A stretch of DNA of 13,533 nt, from NCBI GenBank assembly GCA_046590705.1, contig JBKJUK010000328.1:1-13533 (forward strand), in the 5' to 3' direction. Positions 5,297-13,533 of the stretch are shown piece after piece. Both the position numbers and the translations under genes were made by a program. The notes below the pieces were generated by a model. It saw only the letters and a list, made by a program, of their open reading frames with translations, ran no database searches and was not told the DNA's origin. Each line of letters begins with the position of its first letter. Position 1 is the stretch's first letter. The stretch comes from JBKJUK01 sp046590705 (GTDB taxonomy: Bacteria > Acidobacteriota > Thermoanaerobaculia > Gp7-AA8).

Positions 5297-8200
5297 TTAG
5301 AAGCTGACTCGCACTCCTACGCGCGCCTGCCAGCGCGAGCGGGTGTCGGCGGTGTTCAGCTGCCGTCCAGGAGTCAGTGCGCCACTGAAGCTCTCCTGAT
5401 AGATCGCCTTGCCTGTGGCCGTGTCCTGTCCGACGTACCGTACAGGGGTGTAGTTCTGGTTCGACACGAACTTGACTACACCAAACTCTTCATCGATCAA
5501 ATTCAGTAGGTTCTGCAGGTCGAGGGTAATGTTCGAGGTCACAGAGCGAATCGGCAGGCCGAGCTCGTAATGAAAGTCGAGCTGGCGTGACCAGGGCTCG
5601 TTCAACTCGTAACGGTCGAGGATTCGACCTGCACTCGGGTCGACGCCTGCGCTCTGGAGGAAGGTCGCAAGCGTCGAGTACGGGATCACTGCTCCGGAGG
5701 AGTTCCGGAGGATGATCGAACCCTCGCCTGACGGGACGTACAGGAGATCGTTGGTCGTGAATCCGTCGCGGTTCGGGTCCCCACCCATCAGGAGTGAGTA
5801 CGGCCGTCCGGACTGCGCGTTGTAGAACAGACCAGTCGAGTGACGCAGCCCAAGTGCGGCAAAGTTGTATGAGACCGAGCCGGTGAATCGATTCTCGATC
5901 TCGAAGGCAGATCGCCCGATCTCCTCTTCGAAGATGTTGCCTTGCGTGTGCCGGAACTGGAAGTTGGAGATCGCTCTGCTGGAGGTCGCGTCGAATGCTG
6001 ACTCGGTGTCCTGGTATGTATACGACGAGGAAAATGCCCAGCGGTCGGAGACCTGCCGCACCAGCTGCAACGTACCGATCAGTTCCTGCCCCTCATCGGT
6101 GTTGGTGAGAAGAACCGCATCGCCCAGATCGCGGCTGACTGACGAGTAGGTCGGCCGGCCGTCGAGTGGGCTGGTGCCAGTCTGCACACGGTTTACGTTG
6201 AGGTAAAAGACGTCACTCTGGGTCTGAGAAACGACAGCTTCGGCAGTTCCGCGGATGCCCCAGAAGAGCTCACGATCGTAGCCGAGCGTTCCACGAAGCA
6301 GTCGAGGAAATTCGAAATCCGGATCGACGAGATCGACTGAAAGCGTTCCGCCGGCACCGACATTGCGCGGCTGTGCTAGTGGATCAGCCGAAAAGGCGGG
6401 AGGCGTACAGCGCGGCGCAATGCAGCTGAGTGCCCTCGACTCGACACCTGTATTGCCGTAGGCGTTGGAAATCCAGACGTACGGCGTGCGGCCGGTGAAT
6501 ACGCCAATTCCGCCGCGCAACTGCTGCCGGCCTGCACCGGTCGGATCCCAGTTGAATCCTATACGTGGCGAGAACACCACGTCTTCGCTGACGATCTCGG
6601 CAGTGCTGAAGCCGATGGCGTTCTGCACGACAGGATTGAACGAGGGTGTGTCGCCGAAGGTCGGCTTGTCTCCGCGAACGCCGAGCGTCAGCGTCAGCTT
6701 GTCGCTGAGACGCCACTGGTCATTGATGTAGAGGCCATACTGCCCCGCTTCGAAGCTCGTGGGGCGACGGGGGTCGCTGCCGTTCGCGAAGCTGATCCGG
6801 TACTCGCTTGGTGTTCCGGCCTCGAATGCATCGAGTGTCGGGAAGTAGTAGTAGCCGTAAAAATCCGAGAGAAAGAGATTCTTGAACTCGAAGAATTCGT
6901 TATGGGTGCCGATGGTGACGGTGTGTCCACCGCGCACGAACGTGAAGTCGTCGGTAACCTCGAGGATGTCCTGGTCGAGTGCGTTGGCCCCCGAGAAGCG
7001 TTCCGTGCCGATTTGCAGGGCGCCGTTCCGGGGTCCCGTGCCTCCGATTTCAACACTCGGAAAAATCGAGGGGGTTGTACGCTTGTCGCGGATGGTCTGG
7101 AGTCCAACACGTGCTTCGTTGAACGATGCCCCGCCGAAGACGCTGTTCAACTGCAGCACAGTGGAATTGGTCTCGTCTGCAATTGTGTAGATCGCGTTCG
7201 GGAAGCGGAAGCGCGTGGTCGAGCGATCGCTGATCACGTCACGTATGGCATCCACGTAGTTGTGACGCAGGGTCAGGTTGTTGCTGTTATTCACGTTCCA
7301 GTCGAAACGAAGGAAAGCGAGGTCGCTGTCGGTCTGACCCGGGAAGTCACCCAGTGAGCCGGGGTCGTAGCCATATCGATTCATCAGGAAACTGCGAAGG
7401 CGCTCGGCATCCTGCGGGCGGTTGAACACGGTACCGGTCGATCCGTCAGCGGAAACGTCAGTCGGCTGCTCCTTCTGGTTCGTCTCTCCGCTGAAGAAGA
7501 AGAACAGTTTGTCGCGAAGGATCGGCCCGCCGAGACGTCCGCCGAGCTGGCTCTGATCGAATTTGCTGATCGGGCGGTTGAATGGCCCATCGCCGACGAG
7601 CGCCTCATTACGCTGCGAGTAGAAGACCGAGCCGCTGAAGGCGTTCGTTCCGGAGCGAGTGACGGCGTTGATGCCTCCGCCGGTGAAGCCACCCTGACGC
7701 ACATCGAAGGGTGAAACCATCAGTTGAAGCTGCTCGATGGCGTCGAGTGAGATCGGCTGCGCGTCAGTCTGCCCGCCGGGCGTTCCGGTGTCGGAGAGAC
7801 CGAACAGATCGTTGTTGACCGCTCCGTCGATCTGAATGTTGTTGTACCGGTTGTTCTTGCCAGCAACATTCATCCTGGTCGACGACGAATCGCTCGAGTC
7901 GACGCTGAAGTAGGGGTTGGTGCGTGCGAAGTCCTGAAGGCTGCGGTTCACCGTCGGAAGTGACTCGAGCTGTTGCGTCGTAACGGATGACGTCGAGCCT
8001 GCACGGGTCATGTCGATGACAGGAGCAGCCGCTGTGACAGTGATCGACTCACTCACCGCGGTCAACTGCAGACTCAGAGGGGCTTCGGTGGTCGAGCCGA
8101 GGCCTACCTGGATTCCGGTGGTCTGCCCAGCTCTGAATCCCTCGAGGTTGGCGGAAACGGTATAAGGTCCTCCAACCCGCACGTTCGCAATGACGTACCG

Positions 8201-8422
8201 GCCATTTTCGCCGGTGACCGCGATGTAGCGCGTGCCCGTCGGCACGTGCACTGCCTCGACGGTGACTCCGGGGAGGGCGGCCCGGTCCAGACGCGCGGTA
8301 ACGCTACCGGCGAGATTACCAGTGGTGACCTGCGCCAGACCTGCGGTCGCTGACAGCAGGATCATGACGAGAGCGATTTGAAACGTTTTCCAGAGACTGG
8401 AAGTCTGACGCGACCTGAACAT
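5297..8422 (-). CDS. Oar-like TonB-dependent outer-membrane receptor with N-terminal carboxypeptidase-regulatory-like domain
   Basis: A 1041-aa outer-membrane protein. Residues 1-30 are a signal peptide with likely cleavage after TAGLA. Residues 34-118 are a carboxypeptidase-regulatory-like beta-sandwich (GSVTARLDRAALPGVTVEA, TGENGRYVIANVRVGGPYTV). ESITVTA at 125-131 is in TonB-box position. A plug domain follows to about residue 280, with NRYNNIQIDGAVNNDLFGL and a GGINAVTRSGTN-type segment. The rest is a beta-barrel ending in the aromatic-terminal strand GVRVSF. Oar-like proteins are widespread in Acidobacteriota, Bacteroidota and myxobacteria, where they import large substrates or act in adhesion and protein export; the ligand here is unknown. 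I place the start at the ATG 8422-8420, because GGAGGAG lies 6 bases upstream; a GTG at 8437 overlaps that ribosome-binding site. The gene stands alone, ending at a bidirectional terminator. Confidence 0.92.
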   Translation of the reverse strand: MFRSRQTSSLWKTFQIALVMILLSATAGLAQVTTGNLAGSVTARLDRAALPGVTVEAVHVPTGTRYIAVTGENGRYVIANVRVGGPYTVSANLEGFRAGQTTGIQVGLGSTTEAPLSLQLTAVSESITVTAAAPVIDMTRAGSTSSVTTQQLESLPTVNRSLQDFARTNPYFSVDSSDSSSTRMNVAGKNNRYNNIQIDGAVNNDLFGLSDTGTPGGQTDAQPISLDAIEQLQLMVSPFDVRQGGFTGGGINAVTRSGTNAFSGSVFYSQRNEALVGDGPFNRPISKFDQSQLGGRLGGPILRDKLFFFFSGETNQKEQPTDVSADGSTGTVFNRPQDAERLRSFLMNRYGYDPGSLGDFPGQTDSDLAFLRFDWNVNNSNNLTLRHNYVDAIRDVISDRSTTRFRFPNAIYTIADETNSTVLQLNSVFGGASFNEARVGLQTIRDKRTTPSIFPSVEIGGTGPRNGALQIGTERFSGANALDQDILEVTDDFTFVRGGHTVTIGTHNEFFEFKNLFLSDFYGYYYFPTLDAFEAGTPSEYRISFANGSDPRRPTSFEAGQYGLYINDQWRLSDKLTLTLGVRGDKPTFGDTPSFNPVVQNAIGFSTAEIVSEDVVFSPRIGFNWDPTGAGRQQLRGGIGVFTGRTPYVWISNAYGNTGVESRALSCIAPRCTPPAFSADPLAQPRNVGAGGTLSVDLVDPDFEFPRLLRGTLGYDRELFWGIRGTAEAVVSQTQSDVFYLNVNRVQTGTSPLDGRPTYSSVSRDLGDAVLLTNTDEGQELIGTLQLVRQVSDRWAFSSSYTYQDTESAFDATSSRAISNFQFRHTQGNIFEEEIGRSAFEIENRFTGSVSYNFAALGLRHSTGLFYNAQSGRPYSLLMGGDPNRDGFTTNDLLYVPSGEGSIILRNSSGAVIPYSTLATFLQSAGVDPSAGRILDRYELNEPWSRQLDFHYELGLPIRSVTSNITLDLQNLLNLIDEEFGVVKFVSNQNYTPVRYVGQDTATGKAIYQESFSGALTPGRQLNTADTRSRWQARVGVRVSF

Positions 8423-8428
8423 TGCTTT

Positions 8429-8435
8429 CTCCTCC
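8429..8435 (-). promoter_or_regulatory. Ribosome-binding site that sets the receptor start codon
   Basis: GGAGGAG on the minus strand lies 6 bases before the ATG at 8422-8420. The alternative GTG at 8437 reads through this site and has none of its own, so the ATG is preferred. Confidence 0.8.
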
Positions 8436-8437
8436 AC

Positions 8438-8744
8438 GAAGGGCGGGCAACTCGATTTTTTGTAAGGACAATTTCTAACAGATTTCCGGCGGATAAGACA
8501 GGCCTGATTTTAATTTCACGACCTCTATACGTTGCACGAACTTTTCATTTCTCAACAGAAGTATCGTTCATACCTCATCGATAAGAGGGCCCTGCGCCTT
8601 CCATCCAAACCGCTCTCGACGTCTTCGACGAAATCCTGTGAGAAAGCGGATTACATCACTCAGGCACTATAGAAACCGAGCTGTAACAACCTTTTCCGAC
8701 CTTTCATCGTACTCTCTGCATGCAAGTGAGTACTTGCACTGCCA
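8438..8744. other. Divergent promoter region between the TonB-dependent receptor and tetR
   Basis: A 307-bp stretch, partly AT-rich (8450-8580), with no likely gene. It must hold the promoters for the receptor (minus) and the tetR-efflux operon (plus). I saw no -35/-10 pair at standard spacing that I would call with confidence; a TATAGA at 8668-8673 and minus-strand words TTGAGA and TATAGA 20 bases apart are the nearest. The clearest element is the palindrome at 8721-8738. Confidence 0.55.
8721..8738. promoter_or_regulatory. Putative TetR-family operator
   Basis: TGCAAGTGAGTACTTGCA has perfect 7-bp arms (TGCAAGT/ACTTGCA) around GAGT, the size and symmetry typical of operators for TetR-family dimers. 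It ends 6 bases before the tetR start codon, so a bound repressor would block transcription initiation or early elongation of the tetR-adaptor-RND operon. That the adjacent TetR protein binds here is an inference from position. No second full copy was seen nearer the divergent receptor gene. Confidence 0.65.
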
Positions 8745-9404
8745 ATGACTCTTCGAGATGACATTCTGAAATCGGCCGCCGACCTTTACGCGCAGCATGG
8801 CTTTCGAGCGACCACCACTCGCATGATTGCCGAAGCTGCCGGCGTGAACGAGGTCACTCTGTTCCGTCACTTTGGATCGAAGGCCTCGCTCATCGAAGCG
8901 GCCGTACGATCCCGCGCTGAGGCGGTGTTCGCGGATTCGCTTCCCGAGGTGCCTGTGGATCCGGTTCGGGAACTCGAGCGCTGGTGTCGCGAGCAGATGG
9001 AGCACCTCAGCGTAGAACGAGCGCTCATCAGTCGGTTCATGAGCGAACTTCGGCAATACCCGGAGATGCTCTCCTGCGTTCGCGCGGCGCCGACTTTCAC
9101 TGCCACGGGAGGTCTGGCCGAGTACATGGCGAGGTTGAAACATCTTGGAGCGGTCGAGAAGAGTGTTGACTCGAAGGCGGCCATCCAGCTGCTTCGAGGC
9201 GCCATTTTCCTGGACGTGCTCTGGAGAGACGTCTGCCCCGAGAACCTCCCCTCATCCATCAAGAAAGCACAGAGTCTCTACGCGACGATGTTCCTTCGCG
9301 CCATAGGATTCGACGCAGACCAGTGGAAGCAACGCACAGCCAGTGGGTCAAAACCGCTCGCAAAGAAGATTCCGGCGCGCCCGCGTCCGGTCAGAAAGGC
9401 CTGA
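8745..9404 (+). CDS. TetR/AcrR-family transcriptional regulator of the adjacent efflux operon
   Basis: A 219-aa regulator. Residues 5-50 form the TetR DNA-binding domain: helix 1 (RDDILKSAADLYAQHGF), then the helix-turn-helix TTTRMIAEAAGVNEVTLFRHF at about 23-43, followed by GSKASLI. The remaining 170 residues are the variable ligand-binding and dimer domain, ending in a Lys/Arg/Pro-rich tail (about 200-219) that is not usual for the family. An in-frame TGA at 8727-8729 sits inside the operator, so translation must begin at the ATG 8745 (or a CTG at 8739). No Shine-Dalgarno is present, suggesting a leaderless or very short-leader mRNA. The adaptor gene follows after 16 bp. The likely role is a repressor of its own operon, released by a drug or other small molecule; the ligand is unknown. 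Confidence 0.9.
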   Translation: MTLRDDILKSAADLYAQHGFRATTTRMIAEAAGVNEVTLFRHFGSKASLIEAAVRSRAEAVFADSLPEVPVDPVRELERWCREQMEHLSVERALISRFMSELRQYPEMLSCVRAAPTFTATGGLAEYMARLKHLGAVEKSVDSKAAIQLLRGAIFLDVLWRDVCPENLPSSIKKAQSLYATMFLRAIGFDADQWKQRTASGSKPLAKKIPARPRPVRKA

Positions 9405-9409
9405 CGGCC

Positions 9410-9414
9410 GGAGG
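9410..9414 (+). promoter_or_regulatory. Ribosome-binding site supporting a TTG start for the adaptor gene
   Basis: GGAGG lies 6 bases before the TTG at 9421. The TTG opens the only frame that gives a complete lipoprotein signal peptide, so this site decides the start. Confidence 0.75.
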
Positions 9415-9420
9415 ATTTGA

Positions 9421-10542
9421 TTGAACTCGCTTCGAACGACAGTAGTCTGCACAGCGACTTTCCTGGCGCTCAGCCTGAGCGGCTGCAAGGGAGATAAACC
9501 GGAGGCAGCAGCCGCGGCACCTGCGGTGATCACGCTCGGTCCTGCCGACGTCATCACAGCAACGTCCTCTGCCATTCGTACTGGCCCGACGCTATCCGGG
9601 ACACTGCGAGCCACCAGAGAGGCGACCGTACGCGCGCAGATTCCGGGCACCATATTGCGCACGCTCGTTCGCCAGGGTGATCGCGTTGGCAGTGGTGCGC
9701 TTCTGGCGACCATCGACGATGGAGCCCTCCGCGACGTCCGGCAATCTTCGCTGTCGGCGCTGAGTAGCGCCGAGGCTTCACTGGCGATCGCGCAGCGTGA
9801 AGAAGCAAGGCAACAGGAGCTCTCCCGTGCCGGGATCGTTTCGCGACGTGAACTCGACATGGCCCGCCAGAATGTGAGCACGGCCCGGTCCATGGTTGCG
9901 CAGGCCAGAGGGCAATCGGCTTCCTCCCGTGAGCAGCTGGCCTACACCGAGGTGCGCACCAAGCTGGGCGGAGTGGTCAGCGAGAAAATGATTTCTGTCG
10001 GCGACATCGTGCAGCCGGGAAGCGCACTGTTCATGGTGGTAGATCCTGCTGATCTCGAACTCGAAGCAGCGGTGCCGGCGGAAACACTAGGCATGGTGCA
10101 GATTGGTTCGCCCGTCGAATTCAGCGTGACCGGATACAGTGGCAGAACCTTCACTGGAACCATCAACCGCATCAATCCGATCGCCGATCCAGCAACGCGG
10201 CAGGTGCGGGTCTACGCGGCCCTTCCCAACCGTGAGAACGTCCTGGTGAGCGGTCTTTATGCAGAGGGGCGTGTCGCTTCGCAGAGTTCGCAGGGCATCG
10301 TGGTACCGCTCGATGCGATCGACAGGCGAATGGGCGCACCAGCTGTCCTTCGTGTCACGAACGGAAAGGTCGAGCGCGTGGAAGTCGGACTCGGAGTCAC
10401 TGACGAGTCTGCGGATCGTGCCGAGATCGTGCGCGGTGTGAACTCCGGAGACATTCTTCTCATCGGCGCAGCTCAGCGCCTCACTCCGGGCACTGCGGTC
10501 AGAGTCGTCGCTAAAGCCTCCGTCGCTGGAGTGGTTCGATGA
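9421..10542 (+). CDS. RND efflux periplasmic adaptor (membrane fusion protein), lipoprotein
   Basis: A 373-aa AcrA/HlyD-family adaptor that links an inner-membrane RND pump to an outer-membrane channel. Residues 1-21 are a signal peptide with lipobox LSGC, giving lipidated C22, followed by an Ala-rich linker. Residues 67-103 are the first half of the lipoyl domain (ATVRAQIPGTILRTLVRQGD). Residues 107-175 form the alpha-helical hairpin (SALSSAEASLAIAQREEARQ and following), and 183-206 are the second lipoyl half. A beta-barrel follows (about 212-290, with the typical INPIADPATRQVRVYA), then a membrane-proximal domain to the end. The start is TTG with a good Shine-Dalgarno (GGAGG, 6 bases). The stop overlaps the start of the RND gene (ATGA), so both are made together. 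Identity is firm; substrate range is unknown. Confidence 0.93.
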   Translation: MNSLRTTVVCTATFLALSLSGCKGDKPEAAAAAPAVITLGPADVITATSSAIRTGPTLSGTLRATREATVRAQIPGTILRTLVRQGDRVGSGALLATIDDGALRDVRQSSLSALSSAEASLAIAQREEARQQELSRAGIVSRRELDMARQNVSTARSMVAQARGQSASSREQLAYTEVRTKLGGVVSEKMISVGDIVQPGSALFMVVDPADLELEAAVPAETLGMVQIGSPVEFSVTGYSGRTFTGTINRINPIADPATRQVRVYAALPNRENVLVSGLYAEGRVASQSSQGIVVPLDAIDRRMGAPAVLRVTNGKVERVEVGLGVTDESADRAEIVRGVNSGDILLIGAAQRLTPGTAVRVVAKASVAGVVR

Positions 10543-13533
10543 TCATTTCAGACACTGCGATCAAGAAGCCGGTCATCACCGTTGTGGCTATGCTGATCCT
10601 GGTCGTTTTCGGCCTCTACGCGCTGCTCAAGCTCGAGGTCGATGAGTTTCCGGACATTGCGGCACCAGTCGTCTTCGTCGGAATCCCCTATCCGGGAGCG
10701 TCACCTGCGCAGGTAGAGCGCGATGTGGTTGATCGTCTCGAAGAAGAATTCAACGCCATTTCGGGAGTCGATCAGATCACCTCGAAGTCAATCGATGGAT
10801 TCGCACAAGTCATCGTCGAGTTCGAATTCAGCAAAGATTCGGATCGTGCATCACAGGAAGTCCGCGACGCGATCTCGGCCATCCGCGATCGGCTTCCGTC
10901 AGAGATGAAGGAACCGATCATTCGCAAGTTTGATCCGAACGACTTTCCGATTGTTTCCCTGGTCCTTGCGTCCTCGGTGAAAACGCCAGCCGAACTGACC
11001 CTGATTGCAGATCCAGGTGTGACCCGGGAACTTCGCAGCATCAGTGGCGTGGCCCAGGTCACGGTCGTCGGAAATGTCGACCGTGAGATCTCGATCAATG
11101 CACGACCACGTGATCTGGCGGCAGTAGGGGTCACCGTCGCACAGATCGTTCAGGCCGTGCAGACCCAGAATCTCTCCGCACCTGTCGGGCGGATCACTGG
11201 TGCACTCGAGGAGCAGTCAATCCGGTTGAAAGGACGCCTTGAAACGCCTGAAGAGTTCAGGCTGATTCCGGTCGTCAATCGCGGTGGGAGAATCATACGG
11301 CTGGGTGAAGTCGCGGACGTGACCGACGGGACGGCAGAGCAGCGGAGCGCGGCTTTGTACAACGGAGTTCCGGCGGTCGGCATTGAGATCACCAAAGCCA
11401 AGGGATCAAGCACCACTCAGGTATCGGAAGATGTGAAAGCGGCGCTGGTGAAAGTGCAGAAGACGCTTCCGAAGGGCGTCGAAGTGAAGGTAGTTCGTGA
11501 CGCGGGTGAACGCGTCTACAACTCGGTGCGAAACGTCGAAGAGGCGTTGGTCCAAGGAGCCATTCTCACCATCCTGGTCGTTTTCGTATTTCTGAATTCC
11601 TGGAGATCGACGGTCATCACCGGGCTGGCGCTGCCGGTCTCAGTGATCGCCGCATTTGCCGCGGTCTGGGGCTTCGGTTTCACCTTGAATACGATGTCAC
11701 TGCTTGGCCTTTCACTGGCCATCGGAATTCTCATCGACGACGCCATCGTGGTACGCGAGAACATCGTGCGTCACATCGAGATGGGCGCAGACCATGTCAC
11801 AGCCTCGCACCGGGGAACCGACGAAATCGGGCTGGCCGTCACTGCCACGACGCTTTCGATTGTGGCGGTCTTCGTTCCGGTTGCCTTCATGGACGGGATC
11901 GCCGGTCAGTGGTTCAAACCCTTCGCCCTGACCATCGCCTTCGCCGTACTGGTCTCGTTGTTCGTTTCATTTTCGCTGGATCCCATGCTTTCCGCCTATT
12001 GGCCCGATCCGGAAAAGGAATCGCATGTGCGCCGAGGATTCATCACCCGCAAACTCGACACCTTCAATCTCTGGTTCGATGGCATGGCCGAGCACTACCG
12101 GAGTGTGATCGGCTGGGCGCTCGATCATCGCTGGTGGATGATCGCCATCGCGGCGGCCTCGTTCGTCGGCGCGATCGCTCTGCAGATGGCCTTCGGTGGT
12201 GGTGGATTCGTTCCGGAGAGTGACGACAGTGAACTCAATATCTCCATCGAGACTCCTCCAGGTTCGAGTCTGCAGTACACACGGATCAAAGCTGAGGAGG
12301 TCGCTGCGCTGGCCAGACGTCACCCGGAGGTCAGGTACACCTATGCCTCGATCGGAAGTACGGATGGTTCGGGAAGTGTGGATGCGGGGAGTGTCTTCGT
12401 GAAGCTCATACCGAAGTCGGAGCGGGAGATCTCTCAGCAGCAGATGACCGCGAGACTTCGCAGAGAGGTGAAGAGTGTCGGAGGAGTAACGGCCTATATC
12501 TCGAACGAAGGTCCCGGTGGTGGCGGCAAGCAGCTGGCGATTCAGGTTCGCGGCGCGGAGACTGAAGCAATCAATACCGCGGCCAGCACCATCATGACCC
12601 GGCTCATGAAGATCGAAGGAGCCACTGACATTGGTCTGTCGACGAGAGGTCAGAAGCCGGAACTCGAGGTCGAGCTCAATCGCGGCCTGGCAGGTTCAAT
12701 GAATCTTTCAGCTGCGCAGATCGCGCAGTCGCTGCGTCCGTCATTTGCGGGAGTTGACGCCGGAGACTGGGTCGATCCGTCGGGAAAAACACGTGACGTG
12801 ACCGTGCGGCTCGCTCCTGAATCGCGCCTTCGCACGTCTAACCTTCAAAATCTACCTCTGGCCATCAACGGAGGGCAGAGAGCCGAGGACATGGTTGCCA
12901 GCGGGCCTTCCACGATCCCGCTCGGCCAGATCGCAACGATTCGACCGACTCTCGGACCTGCGCAGATCGACCATCTCAATCGCGACAAGGTGATCACGGT
13001 CGGCGCGAATATCGAGAGTCGTTCGCTCAGCGAAGTCTCCGCCGACGTGAACGTCATGCTGGCAAAGCTGCAGCTCCCTCCCGGCGTGGTCGTGACGCAG
13101 GGCGGCGAGGTCAAAGATCAGGGCGAGGTGTTTGGAAACATTTTTGCGGCGCTGGGACTGGCGGTCATGCTGATGTACTTCATTCTCGTGGTTCAGTTTG
13201 GATCGTTCCTTGATCCCCTCGCTATTCTGTTGTCACTGCCTCTATCTCTCATAGGGGTGGTGCTTGCGCTGATTATCACTGGCGATACGCTCAACATCAT
13301 GAGTCTCATCGGAGTGATGTTGCTCATGGGCATCGTGGCCAAGAACGCCATTCTGCTGATCGACTTTGCCAAGACCAGTCACGAAGGCGGAATGCCGCTG
13401 CGTGAGGCTCTGATCGAAGCGGGACGAGTGAGGCTTCGACCGATTCTCATGACCACCGTCGCCCTCATCGCCGGAATGATTCCCGTGGCCATTGGTGCAG
13501 GTGAAGGCGCCGATTTTCGAGCACCGCTCGGTC
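10539..13533 (+). CDS. RND efflux permease, AcrB/HAE-1-like, C-terminal end cut by window edge
   Basis: The inner-membrane, proton-driven pump of the tripartite efflux system. 998 codons are visible in one unbroken frame. The first membrane helix is at about 8-29 (IKKPVITVVAMLILVVFG), followed by porter-domain sequence (DEFPDIAAPVV, PYPGASPAQVERDV). D400 and D401 in helix 4 (IGILIDDAIVVREN) and K935 in helix 10 (GIVAKNAILLIDF) occupy the places of the AcrB proton-relay residues D407, D408 and K940. A second periplasmic loop with GPGGGGKQLAIQVRG separates the two halves. The frame reaches the edge in GADFRAPLG, the conserved segment shortly before the final helices, so perhaps 40-60 residues are missing. 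The ATG overlaps the adaptor stop by 4 bp. No TolC-like gene is visible; it may follow or lie elsewhere. Confidence 0.95.
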   Translation, partial: MIISDTAIKKPVITVVAMLILVVFGLYALLKLEVDEFPDIAAPVVFVGIPYPGASPAQVERDVVDRLEEEFNAISGVDQITSKSIDGFAQVIVEFEFSKDSDRASQEVRDAISAIRDRLPSEMKEPIIRKFDPNDFPIVSLVLASSVKTPAELTLIADPGVTRELRSISGVAQVTVVGNVDREISINARPRDLAAVGVTVAQIVQAVQTQNLSAPVGRITGALEEQSIRLKGRLETPEEFRLIPVVNRGGRIIRLGEVADVTDGTAEQRSAALYNGVPAVGIEITKAKGSSTTQVSEDVKAALVKVQKTLPKGVEVKVVRDAGERVYNSVRNVEEALVQGAILTILVVFVFLNSWRSTVITGLALPVSVIAAFAAVWGFGFTLNTMSLLGLSLAIGILIDDAIVVRENIVRHIEMGADHVTASHRGTDEIGLAVTATTLSIVAVFVPVAFMDGIAGQWFKPFALTIAFAVLVSLFVSFSLDPMLSAYWPDPEKESHVRRGFITRKLDTFNLWFDGMAEHYRSVIGWALDHRWWMIAIAAASFVGAIALQMAFGGGGFVPESDDSELNISIETPPGSSLQYTRIKAEEVAALARRHPEVRYTYASIGSTDGSGSVDAGSVFVKLIPKSEREISQQQMTARLRREVKSVGGVTAYISNEGPGGGGKQLAIQVRGAETEAINTAASTIMTRLMKIEGATDIGLSTRGQKPELEVELNRGLAGSMNLSAAQIAQSLRPSFAGVDAGDWVDPSGKTRDVTVRLAPESRLRTSNLQNLPLAINGGQRAEDMVASGPSTIPLGQIATIRPTLGPAQIDHLNRDKVITVGANIESRSLSEVSADVNVMLAKLQLPPGVVVTQGGEVKDQGEVFGNIFAALGLAVMLMYFILVVQFGSFLDPLAILLSLPLSLIGVVLALIITGDTLNIMSLIGVMLLMGIVAKNAILLIDFAKTSHEGGMPLREALIEAGRVRLRPILMTTVALIAGMIPVAIGAGEGADFRAPLG

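Noticed and set aside
8423..8437. Five extra N-terminal residues on the TonB-dependent receptor from a GTG at 8437
   Set aside because: The GTG overlaps the strong GGAGGAG ribosome-binding site of the downstream ATG, which also gives a normal signal peptide.
8530..8580. Sigma-70-like promoter for the receptor on the minus strand (TTGAGA and TATAGA)
   Set aside because: The two boxes are 20 bases apart, longer than the usual 16-18, so I did not annotate them as a promoter.
10539..13533. Possible frameshift or pseudogene in the RND permease
   Set aside because: I checked the frame at the start, at the D400/D401 motif, near 12540, at K935 and at the last codons; all are in one frame, so the gene appears intact up to the edge.

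Overview
The window is bacterial chromosomal DNA of moderately high GC. Three things suggest a diderm of the Acidobacteriota/Bacteroidota kind: a succinate dehydrogenase of the single-anchor cytochrome b558 type, a large Oar-like TonB-dependent receptor with an N-terminal carboxypeptidase-regulatory-like domain, and intergenic regions loaded with GC-rich palindromes. I lean to Acidobacteriota, at low confidence, because this combination is common there. No rRNA, tRNA, CRISPR array or transposase gene was seen.

Layout from left to right. (1) Minus-strand sdhC then sdhA; sdhA runs off the left edge and sdhB is presumably beyond it. (2) An 863-bp non-coding stretch with two inverted copies of a roughly 105-bp three-hairpin repeat and fragments of another palindromic family. 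(3) A small minus-strand lipoprotein with a SnoaL/NTF2-like domain. (4) A 479-bp non-coding stretch with a 175-bp perfect-ended palindromic element and a sigma-54-like site. (5) A plus-strand 182-aa protein with a YqjD/ElaB-like membrane segment and a histone-H1-like Ser/Lys/Arg tail, followed by a terminator and a REP-like hairpin. (6) A plus-strand pair with a 4-bp overlap: a SAM-dependent methyltransferase and a YihG-like acyltransferase. (7) A strong bidirectional terminator shared with the convergent minus-strand Oar-like receptor of about 1041 aa. (8) A divergent intergenic region with a palindromic TetR-type operator. (9) The plus-strand operon tetR - membrane fusion lipoprotein - RND permease; the permease runs off the right edge.

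The efflux operon is compact: a 16-bp gap between tetR and the adaptor, and a 4-bp ATGA overlap between adaptor and permease. It is probably autorepressed through the palindrome just in front of tetR. The acyltransferase and methyltransferase are translationally coupled and may act in one envelope or lipid pathway; that is inference.

The least ordinary items are the membrane-anchored H1-like protein and the density of structured repeats around the lone lipoprotein gene. Everything else belongs to well-known families. I did not find strong evidence for an undescribed multi-gene system.
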